Source: Bacteroidales bacterium
GTDB taxonomy: Bacteria > Bacteroidota > Bacteroidia > Bacteroidales > VadinHA17
NCBI GenBank assembly: GCA_015486475.1
Contig: WFRO01000169.1
Location: forward strand, 1 to 12,173
Direction: 5' to 3'
DNA length: 12,173 nucleotides
The position numbers and the translations under genes were made by a program. The notes beneath the pieces are model-generated. The model searched no databases, was not told the DNA's origin, and saw only the letters and a list, made by a program, of their open reading frames with translations. Below are positions 5,522 to 12,173 of this stretch, one piece after another (position 1 is the first letter of the stretch; every line of letters begins with the position of its first letter).

Positions 5522-8500
5522 ATGATTTACACAACGAAAATTCAGGAAAGTATCATTAAAAAGCGATCAGGCCGGGCCTGTATCTCCATTCTCTTTCTTT
5601 TCATCATCTTTTTCCTCCCTTCTTTGGAATTACAAGCCCAGGGTCCCCCCGTTTTCCCATTCACCTCCGGCACGTTCATTCAGGAGTGGCTGGTGGGCGG
5701 CCCTTTCGGGGCGCATGGCAACCGTTCGATCTACCATGACTACCTCACGGAGGAGGGTGGAGAGCAGGATGTCCGGCCGGTGGACGGTGGTGTGTTGCGC
5801 TCCCCCGACCTGCCCGGCGGGAAAGCTGTCTGGAAGAAAGCCTCTGCCGGCAGGGACGGCAAGCTGGACCTGCGCAAAGCCCTGGAACCCAACCAGGACC
5901 ATGTGGCCTATGCGGCGGTGAACGTGCGCTGCGACCGGCGCACCCCGGCACTCCTCCTGCTGGGCAGCAATGACATGGCTGCCGTATGGCTCAACGGCAA
6001 AAGGGTGTGGGTATACCCCGACCCCCGCGCCTCGGGCCCCGACGCTGACAAGGTGGCGGTCACTCTGGAGCAGGGGAACAACCTCTTACTCGTCAAGGTA
6101 CAGAACGTAGGAGGAGGATGGTGGCTCTATGCCCGTTTCTCCGCCCTCTATCCCCTGGATGCCGACCTTTACACCACCCCGCCGCTGGCCGGTTCGGTAC
6201 CCATGCGCCTCCATGACACGGCCCTGGCCGATATCTTCCCGGTGATGCTTTACAACGTCGCCGACCATCCTGCCGGCCCGGTGGAGATGTATGCCGGCGA
6301 GGGAGGACCTCTCCTGGCCCGTAGCGGGAGCATCCCCCCTGCCACCCTGGTATGGCTGCGGGGCAGCACGCCGGTGACCCGTACACAGTATGCCGGGAAG
6401 CGGGAGAGCACACTGCTGCTGAAGAGCCCGCACGGGGAGCGCTCTTTCACCCTCACCGTCGACCACCTGCCCCCCGCCGACGGCCTCACCCGTTTTGTGC
6501 AGGGCTTCCATGTCGATCCGGTCTGGCGGGACAGCCAGTCGGGGTACCAGACCCTCTCCTTCTCCAACCTCAACCAGTTCCTGCGCGCCACACAGGGCGA
6601 CAGCGGCTTCGCCTTCGTGGCCAGCGAGATCCCTTACCTGAAGCCCTATTACGACATCACCCCCGCCGACCGTTCCCTCATACGTACCTTCATCGCAGAG
6701 GGACGTCTGGAGACCTGTGGCAGCTACAACCAGCCCAATGAGACAACCATCGGCGGCGAGGCTCTCATACGCAACATCCTTTACGGACGTCTCTTCCATG
6801 AGAACGTCCTGCACGACCAGCCCCGCGTCTATCAGCCCTGGGATGTCTTCGGCCACATCATCCAGTTACCGCAGATCCTGGCAAAGACAGAGTTCCGCGG
6901 TGCCGTCTGGACCCGCTCCAACTACCGTTCCCCGTCGGTGCGTGTGCCCGGCATTCCTGACCTCTACCTGGCCCAGTCGCCCGACGGCACCATCCTGCCG
7001 GTACGTAAGGTGGATTACGGATTTCCCGACACCGAAGGTGCCGCCGGCGAAGCCATCGCCACTACCCGCCGCATCCTCTCGGAGGACATGTACGACCAGC
7101 AGCAGCAGATCCCGGGTCTGCACTACGACCTGCGCCTCAACGCCACCGACGAGAAAGCCCCCACCGCCTGGATGGTGGGCCGCACACAGGTGTTCAAGAC
7201 CTTCGTGCCCCGCGTCTCCCTGGATGCCCAGGGTGCAGAAGAATACTTGAGGGATGTCATGGACCAGTATCACCGCGACCATCTAGACATCCCCATTGTG
7301 AGCCGCGACGTATCCCAGTACAACGAAGGATGTGAGCTCTCGCGCATGGACCTCAAGACAGGCAACCGCCTCGGGGAGAACGCGCTGATCACAGCGGAAA
7401 AGTTCTCTGTCCTGGCCTCGCTCCTGGGCATGCCTTATCCGGATGAGGCCCTCGACAAAGGCTGGCGCGACCTGCTCTATGGCCAGCACCATGACGGTAT
7501 CACCGGCTGCGGCGCCGACGAGCCGTACCTCGACCTGGTGCTGGGATACCACGATGCCCTGGCCCTGGCCGACAGCAGCCTGCAGGCAGCCCTCCGCTTC
7601 ATCGAAAAAAAGATCAACACCTCTTCTCCCAACAGCAAGGCCATCCCCCTCACTGTCTTCAACCCCCTCAACTGGAAGCGCAGCGACGTGGTGCATACAA
7701 CAGTACATTTCAGCAAGCCGGTCCGGGGGTTCCGTCTCACCGACACCGACGGCCACACCGTTGCCGTGGAAACGAATCATCTGGAGCGAAAAGGCCGCCT
7801 GGTCACCTCGGCCGTCATCACCTTCGTGGCCGACTCGGTGCCCTCGCTGGGGTACCGCACCTGGTGGATCGTGCCGGCCAAAACCATACCGGGCGGACAA
7901 AAAGAGGTGGCGGCCGAAAGGAATGAGATCGAGAACGACTTCTTCCGCATCACTGCTGACGCGAAAGCCGGCGGAGCCCTCACCAGCATCTTCGGGAAAC
8001 GAACGATGAAAGAGTACCTCTCCACAGAAAAAGGCACCCTGGGCAATGAGCTGGTACTGCTGAAAGAAGGTCCCGGTTTCGAGCCGGCCTGGAGATACCT
8101 CACCACCGGAAAAAAGTCCTTCTCGGTCGACTACCCTGCCACCGTACAGATCTACCGTTCGCCCGTGTGTGAGAAGATGGTGATCACCGGGGAGATGCCC
8201 CGCATGCAGAAGCGTGTGCAGGAGGTGATCCTCTGGAAAGGGGTGGATCGCATTGATTTCCGCACTTACCTGGTGGACTACCGCGGACTGGACGGCCGGA
8301 ACATCGCCGAGAGCGATACCACGCCCCTGTGCCGCGACCGCGACCTGTTCATCGTCACATTCCCGCCCAACCTGGCGGGTGAGGTGCCCGTGCTGGAGGA
8401 CCGTTTTGCCACGAAGACCTATTTCCGCGGCAAAGAACCTTTTTCCTACTACAGCAACTCTACCGAGTGGACCTCCCATCACTCGATGAACAGTTGCTAC

Positions 8501-10381
8501 CAGTGGTTCGACCAGAGCTGGTCGGTGAAGATCAACTTCGGCGGGCGTTACAGTGTGGCGCCGGGACCGGCGGAGATCGTCACGCCGCGCGATACGCTGC
8601 TGCGCAATGCCGGCTTCCGGCTGGAGCGGGCCCTGGCACAACACGGTATCACCTGCACCCCGGCATGTCCCGACGTGCAGCGCAGCTACGACGTGCAATA
8701 CCGCCGTTTCAGCTTCTCCGCGGGACCGCTGGGACAGAACAGCTTCAACGACAGTCTGATGTCGCATCTTCATGAGGCGGCCAGAAGAGCCATACGCCAG
8801 CAACTGCAGCAAAAGGGATATGCTTACGCCTTTGTCCGCGACCGCCAGGTCAGCGGCGCCTGGTTCGACTACCCCGTGCTGATGATCATAGGCCGCGATG
8901 TACGTACCACGCAGCGGGCCCTCGACGCCCTCACCCGCCAGCTCCGGCAGGGCCGCGAGATCACCCTGCCCGTAGAAGCTTATCTGGCGGACGACAAAAA
9001 AGCCTGGGTGGAGAACAAGGGCCTCGCCCTGCTCAACCGCGGAAACATGAGCGTGGGCACCGAGCCCGACGGCACCATGGTGCTGGCTCTCATGCACACC
9101 ATCCCCTGGCAGTCGCCCCTCCTCGACTGGACGCACGACTTCCCCGAGCGCAAGACCCATCTCTTCGAGTATGCCCTGCAGCCCCACAACGGCAACTGGC
9201 AGGATGCCGCCACCGTCTATGCCGGCTATGCTTACAACAACCCTCTCCTCGCCGTGCAGGGCACCCCCCACGGGGGAGCGCTGCCGTCGCAGCAGGCTTT
9301 CCTGTGCATCCGCGGGCGCCGCGCCGTCGTCAGCGCCCTCAAACCCGTGAGCGCCGGGCGGGAAGCATTCAGCGGAAAGAAAAAGACCGGACCCATCCAC
9401 GGCATCATCCTGCGCCTCTATGAGCCTGAAGGACGCGGCAGCACCACGACCGTCACCACCACCTTCCCCCTGCGGTCGCTGCAGCAGGTCAATATGATGG
9501 AGCGCCACGGCACCCCGCAGGCACATGGGGACAACACTTTTTCCTGCAAACTGACCCCCTACGAAATAGAGACGTACCTCCTCACCACCGACGTGGCGCC
9601 ACCGGAGGAAGGGGGCTACACCCCCGCTACCGGCGCTCCGGACTACTGCCGTTACTGGGAGCACAACGCCGGCGCGGCGCCCGCCGGCTACCTGCCTGTC
9701 AACGTGCGGCTGCAGGCCCCCGCCGGTTATGACGGCGAGGAGAGCCGGAAGAACATACGCCAGGTGACGGTGTGGGTGAGCAACGACCTCACCGACACGC
9801 CCGTCACGGGCACCGTCACCATCACCACGCCGCCGGGACTGCGTGCCGTGCCCGACAGCTTCTCCTACCGGGTAGGCCCCGGCAGCGAGCAGGCTTATCC
9901 CGTCACCCTCGTCCTCGAAGGAGAGGTGGCGCCCGGCTTCCTGCGGGCAGACATCTCGTGGGAGGGACAGAGCTACTTCGATGTGCTGCCCTTCCGCCTG
10001 CCGGCGAAGAAGTTCGGCCATGCCGACGACCACAGCGACGAGGCCCGCCGCATACAATGGAAGGTGGAGAGCGACAGCAGCTGCGTGACCGTCACCCTAC
10101 GCAACCCCCTGCCACAGGCCATTGACGGCGAGGTAGCCCTCGCCGGACCGGCAGAGACCTGGGGCGACTGCCCCTCCAACACCGTGGGACTGATCACCGT
10201 GGCCCCCTGGAAACAGCATTTTCACCTGGCACCGCTGGAGACCCGCACACTGCAATTCAGGATCCGCCCCCTGCCCGGGAAAAAAGATGATCATTACTGG
10301 CTCGCAGCCAGACTGAGCTGGTACGGATATGTGGAGTATAAGCCGGCAGTAGGGAAGCTTGGAACGATGAAGGAAGAATGA
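5522..10381 (+). CDS. Very large secreted GH38-type alpha-mannosidase-like protein
   Basis: 1619 residues; ordinary GH38 enzymes are about 850-1150. A long charged n-region then a hydrophobic core and LQA|QG (cut near 39) give a signal peptide. Residues about 45-215 look like a PA14/jelly-roll sugar-binding domain (GSNDMAAVWLNGKRVW). The GH38 catalytic domain starts near 325: HVDPVW (His330, Asp332, the two N-terminal zinc ligands), QPWDVFGH (Asp441-His445) and GQHHDGITG (His657, Asp658, C-terminal zinc ligand block). The GH38 C-terminal sandwich begins near NPLNWKRSD (714). Residues about 1390-1490 resemble a NEW3-type Ig-like domain, followed by another beta domain. GH38 enzymes are retaining, zinc-dependent alpha-mannosidases. 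Oddly, the block carrying the catalytic Asp reads GSYNQPNETT, placing Asn406 at that position. The GH92 gene downstream supports a mannoside role. The only ATG is at 5522; it lies within a short repeat, so the exact start is less certain. Confidence 0.88.
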   Translation: MIYTTKIQESIIKKRSGRACISILFLFIIFFLPSLELQAQGPPVFPFTSGTFIQEWLVGGPFGAHGNRSIYHDYLTEEGGEQDVRPVDGGVLRSPDLPGGKAVWKKASAGRDGKLDLRKALEPNQDHVAYAAVNVRCDRRTPALLLLGSNDMAAVWLNGKRVWVYPDPRASGPDADKVAVTLEQGNNLLLVKVQNVGGGWWLYARFSALYPLDADLYTTPPLAGSVPMRLHDTALADIFPVMLYNVADHPAGPVEMYAGEGGPLLARSGSIPPATLVWLRGSTPVTRTQYAGKRESTLLLKSPHGERSFTLTVDHLPPADGLTRFVQGFHVDPVWRDSQSGYQTLSFSNLNQFLRATQGDSGFAFVASEIPYLKPYYDITPADRSLIRTFIAEGRLETCGSYNQPNETTIGGEALIRNILYGRLFHENVLHDQPRVYQPWDVFGHIIQLPQILAKTEFRGAVWTRSNYRSPSVRVPGIPDLYLAQSPDGTILPVRKVDYGFPDTEGAAGEAIATTRRILSEDMYDQQQQIPGLHYDLRLNATDEKAPTAWMVGRTQVFKTFVPRVSLDAQGAEEYLRDVMDQYHRDHLDIPIVSRDVSQYNEGCELSRMDLKTGNRLGENALITAEKFSVLASLLGMPYPDEALDKGWRDLLYGQHHDGITGCGADEPYLDLVLGYHDALALADSSLQAALRFIEKKINTSSPNSKAIPLTVFNPLNWKRSDVVHTTVHFSKPVRGFRLTDTDGHTVAVETNHLERKGRLVTSAVITFVADSVPSLGYRTWWIVPAKTIPGGQKEVAAERNEIENDFFRITADAKAGGALTSIFGKRTMKEYLSTEKGTLGNELVLLKEGPGFEPAWRYLTTGKKSFSVDYPATVQIYRSPVCEKMVITGEMPRMQKRVQEVILWKGVDRIDFRTYLVDYRGLDGRNIAESDTTPLCRDRDLFIVTFPPNLAGEVPVLEDRFATKTYFRGKEPFSYYSNSTEWTSHHSMNSCYQWFDQSWSVKINFGGRYSVAPGPAEIVTPRDTLLRNAGFRLERALAQHGITCTPACPDVQRSYDVQYRRFSFSAGPLGQNSFNDSLMSHLHEAARRAIRQQLQQKGYAYAFVRDRQVSGAWFDYPVLMIIGRDVRTTQRALDALTRQLRQGREITLPVEAYLADDKKAWVENKGLALLNRGNMSVGTEPDGTMVLALMHTIPWQSPLLDWTHDFPERKTHLFEYALQPHNGNWQDAATVYAGYAYNNPLLAVQGTPHGGALPSQQAFLCIRGRRAVVSALKPVSAGREAFSGKKKTGPIHGIILRLYEPEGRGSTTTVTTTFPLRSLQQVNMMERHGTPQAHGDNTFSCKLTPYEIETYLLTTDVAPPEEGGYTPATGAPDYCRYWEHNAGAAPAGYLPVNVRLQAPAGYDGEESRKNIRQVTVWVSNDLTDTPVTGTVTITTPPGLRAVPDSFSYRVGPGSEQAYPVTLVLEGEVAPGFLRADISWEGQSYFDVLPFRLPAKKFGHADDHSDEARRIQWKVESDSSCVTVTLRNPLPQAIDGEVALAGPAETWGDCPSNTVGLITVAPWKQHFHLAPLETRTLQFRIRPLPGKKDDHYWLAARLSWYGYVEYKPAVGKLGTMKEE

Positions 10382-10413
10382 CGATCGATGAATGATGAAT
10401 AATATTGACCGTA

Positions 10414-10435
10414 AAGACGCAATTTATTGCGTCTT
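10414..10435 (+). repeat. Perfect 9-base inverted repeat (REP/MITE-like hairpin)
   Basis: AAGACGCAA (10414-10422) and TTGCGTCTT (10427-10435) are exact reverse complements around TTTA. It lies in the 81-base gap between the GH38-like gene and the lipoprotein gene, 27 bases before the latter's ATG. GTAAAGACGCAA-type palindromes recur, as I remember, in many Bacteroidota and cyanobacterial genomes as dispersed elements. Only 'GTAAA' follows, with no T-run, so it is not a standard terminator; it could still end or protect the upstream transcript. Its right arm contains the TTG (10427) that would falsely extend the downstream reading frame. Confidence 0.75.
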
Positions 10436-10462
10436 GTAAATACAAGCTACAAATTTCAAGTT

Positions 10463-11872
10463 ATGAAACACAGACCTGATTTTCTAACCTTACTCCTCAT
10501 CGCCAGCCTCCTCCTGCTTTCCTCCTGCACCGTAAAAAAGAAGACTGCCTCACCTTTTATTATGATCCCCATGCCGGAAAGACAGATCACCCACACGCTC
10601 AAGGACCATGCTTTGGACAATAACGACAACTTCTCCCCCGACGGACGTTTCCTCTGTTACGACACGCGGGGAACGGTATATAACGAAGATATCGGCAACT
10701 GCCGGACCATCGAAAAGGTGGAGATCGCCACGGACCGGGAGACCGTCCTCTACCGTCCCGATACGGTGATCACGGGCGAGCAGGCCGCGCCGGGAGTGGG
10801 AGCGGTCTCGTATCATCCTTCGGAGAATAAGGTGATCTTCATCCACGGTCCCGACGTGTCGGAGGTGAAGGAGCGGGGGTACTATGCCAAGCCCAACCGC
10901 ACCGCCCTGGAGGTGGTGGCCGACGGCAGCGGCCGTTCTTTCCGTGTGGACATGCGGGATGTGACGCACGACCCCACGACGGCGGGCGCCCACCGCGGCG
11001 GCACCCACCGCCACGAATACTGCCGCGACGGCAGCCGCACAGGCTTCACCTATGATGATTTCCTCGTGCGCGATATCGACCGCACCATCGGCTTCATGCA
11101 GCCCGACCCGCGGGCGCCGCAGGGCTATTCCTGCTACTTCGCCGTCATCCTGCAGCCCGCGCCCAAAGACAAGGCAGCGCCGGGAGAGATCGAGAAAGCC
11201 TACGGCGACTCGTGGGTGGACAGCACCGGCACCATGCGGGCCTTCATCGGCAAGGTGCGTCGTGAGGAAGGCAACGGCTATGACGAGGACCTCTTCGTCG
11301 CCGACATCCCCAAAGACCTGGACATCACCACTGCCTTCTCCGGCACCCGCACGCAGTATCCCCGTCCGCCACAGGGCATCGTCATACGCCGTCTCACCCA
11401 CGGCATGCAGGTAGGCGGCATCGTACGGGGATCATACAACGGGACGCAGATCGCCTTCGCCGCCCGCGACAGCAGCGGCACCGACCAGCTCTTTGTCATC
11501 CGCGCCGACGGTAGTGAAAAGACGCCACGGCAGGTGACCCGCCTGAAAAAACCGGTAGAGTCTATCCGCTGGCACCCCTCGGGAGAATGGATCCTCTTCC
11601 TCAGCGACGGACAGGTGATGGCCGCCGCAGTAGGCACCCGACACCCCTTCGGCACACTCGTACAGCTCACGGAGAAGAAGATGAGAAGAGAACAGCTCGT
11701 CCTCTCCCCCGACGGCACCCTGGCCGCCTGGGACGTCCGCACCCCCACGAAGAATGACAAAGGCGAGATCGTCAAAGATGCCACCAGCCAGGACTTCCGG
11801 CAGGTGTGGATGATGGAGATAGACTGGAAAAAGATTGAGAAAAGGATTAGACAAATGACAGATGATAAATGA
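10463..11872 (+). CDS. DUF3748 (YidR-like) beta-propeller lipoprotein
   Basis: 469 residues from the ATG at 10463. I prefer this to the in-frame TTG at 10427 because it gives a clean lipoprotein leader (MKHRPDFLTLLLIASLLLLSSC, Cys22) and because the TTG lies in a palindromic repeat. After Cys22 come basic residues (TVKKK), not the acidic surface-export signal known in some Bacteroidota, so a periplasm-facing anchor is more likely. The body matches what I recall of the YidR/DUF3748 family: QITHT and NFSPDGRFLCYD (53-65), VSYHPSENKVIFIHGPD (to 131), HRGGTHRHEY (177-186), GFTYDDFLV. PD40-like propeller blades follow to the end (WHPSGEWILFLSDG, LVLSPDGTLAAWD). The molecular function of the family is not known to me. 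It lies between a GH38-like and a GH92 gene, so a role in glycan binding or handling is possible but inferred only from position. Confidence 0.85.
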   Translation: MKHRPDFLTLLLIASLLLLSSCTVKKKTASPFIMIPMPERQITHTLKDHALDNNDNFSPDGRFLCYDTRGTVYNEDIGNCRTIEKVEIATDRETVLYRPDTVITGEQAAPGVGAVSYHPSENKVIFIHGPDVSEVKERGYYAKPNRTALEVVADGSGRSFRVDMRDVTHDPTTAGAHRGGTHRHEYCRDGSRTGFTYDDFLVRDIDRTIGFMQPDPRAPQGYSCYFAVILQPAPKDKAAPGEIEKAYGDSWVDSTGTMRAFIGKVRREEGNGYDEDLFVADIPKDLDITTAFSGTRTQYPRPPQGIVIRRLTHGMQVGGIVRGSYNGTQIAFAARDSSGTDQLFVIRADGSEKTPRQVTRLKKPVESIRWHPSGEWILFLSDGQVMAAAVGTRHPFGTLVQLTEKKMRREQLVLSPDGTLAAWDVRTPTKNDKGEIVKDATSQDFRQVWMMEIDWKKIEKRIRQMTDDK

Positions 11873-12011
11873 GGTGCTGGGTATATTCATTCAACGCGCA
11901 TATATTCACCCTGCACCCAGGACCCTGCAACCTGCACCATATAGCATTACCCCCGGGCACCGCCCGGAGATGTAAGCCCCATGATACACGAATCTATTAA
12001 AGCATAGTACC
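11873..12011. other. Intergenic region with CTGCACC repeats and a CCGGGC hairpin
   Basis: Directly after the TGA, GGTGCTGGGT (11873-11882) and ACCCTGCACC (11908-11917) form a 10-base inverted repeat with one mismatch. TATATTCA occurs as a direct repeat at 11882-11889 and 11901-11908. CCTGCACC recurs at 11910-11917 and 11931-11938. A second hairpin (11953-11967) follows in the context ATAGCATTAC...AGATGTAAGCCCC. No T-run terminator or clear TAnnTTTG promoter is visible before the GH92 start, so it is unclear whether the GH92 gene is read through from upstream. Confidence 0.65.
11953..11967 (+). repeat. CCGGGC-ACC-GCCCGG hairpin
   Basis: A perfect 6-base GC stem around ACC, 45 bases before the GH92 ATG. 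The flanks (ATAGCATTAC on the left, AGATGTAAGCCCC on the right) remind me of a dispersed intergenic element in Bacteroidota genomes, but this is from memory and not checked. No T-run follows. Confidence 0.6.
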
Positions 12012-12173
12012 ATGAAAAGACTATTCCTCCTCTTCTTCCTCCCCCTCCTCCTGGCAGGGGCCTGCAGCCGGCAGGCTGCCGACCTCACGCAATATGCCGA
12101 CCCGATGGTCGGCACGGGCTTCCACGGCCACACCTTCCCCGGCGCCGTATGGCCTTACGGCATGGTACAGGTA
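12012..12173 (+). CDS. GH92 alpha-mannosidase lipoprotein, N-terminal fragment (3' end outside window)
   Basis: The frame is open from ATG at 12012 to the window edge, giving 54 residues. Residues 1-18 are a lipoprotein leader (MKRLFLLFFLPLLLAGAC) with Cys18 the likely lipidated residue; the residue at -3 is Ala, a mild departure from the usual Leu. Residues 28-53 carry the GH92 N-terminal signature YADPMVGTGFHGHTFPGA..PYGMVQ, close to the family pattern D.(F/M)(I/V)GTG..GHTFPGA..PFGM.Q. GH92 enzymes are calcium-dependent, inverting exo-alpha-mannosidases, often acting on alpha-1,2, -1,3 or -1,4 linkages in N-glycans and fungal mannan, and usually 700-780 residues long. The catalytic acidic residues lie downstream of the window. 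With the GH38-like gene upstream it strongly suggests alpha-mannoside breakdown. Confidence 0.92.
   Translation, partial: MKRLFLLFFLPLLLAGACSRQAADLTQYADPMVGTGFHGHTFPGAVWPYGMVQV

Noticed and set aside
7283..10057. 924-codon open frame on the minus strand
   Set aside because: Antisense to the GH38-like gene, whose motifs are clear. The antisense product shows no domain features and is a codon-bias shadow.
10427..10462. TTG start that lengthens the DUF3748 protein by 12 residues
   Set aside because: The TTG lies in the arm of a palindromic repeat, and the extension would push the lipoprotein leader inside the protein. The ATG at 10463 gives a standard leader.

Overview
The window looks like a piece of a Bacteroidota chromosome, most likely Bacteroidales. 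This rests on signal peptides ending in AQ, lipoproteins with short leaders, A-rich sequence instead of Shine-Dalgarno sites before starts, the enzyme repertoire, and intergenic DNA made of small repeats. The genus cannot be told from the sequence. All genes lie on the + strand. Coding DNA is GC-rich; the first intergenic stretch is clearly AT-rich.

Layout: the window opens inside a gene whose C-terminus resembles glycerophosphodiester phosphodiesterases (1-291). A repeat-filled gap of about 510 bases follows (292-802). Next come a secreted purple-acid-phosphatase-like metallophosphoesterase with two sugar-binding-like domains (803-3112) and, 12 bases later, a secreted beta-propeller plus alpha/alpha-barrel protein of unknown activity (3125-5311). 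A 210-base GC-rich repeat region precedes a very large secreted GH38-type alpha-mannosidase-like protein (5522-10381). A short gap with a strong hairpin leads to a DUF3748 (YidR-like) propeller lipoprotein (10463-11872). After another repeat-bearing gap the window ends in the first 54 codons of a GH92 alpha-mannosidase lipoprotein (12012 to the edge).

Together the genes suggest an envelope glycan-degradation locus aimed at alpha-mannosides (GH38 plus GH92), with two enzymes able to act on phosphate esters or diesters (GDPD-like and metallophosphoesterase). A phosphorylated mannan or phosphoglycan is a reasonable but unproven substrate. No SusC/SusD pair, regulator or transporter is visible. 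The points most worth a second look are Asn406 in the GH38-like protein, which sits where the family has its catalytic Asp; the unassigned propeller/barrel protein; and the nested repeats with an 11-base period upstream of the phosphatase.
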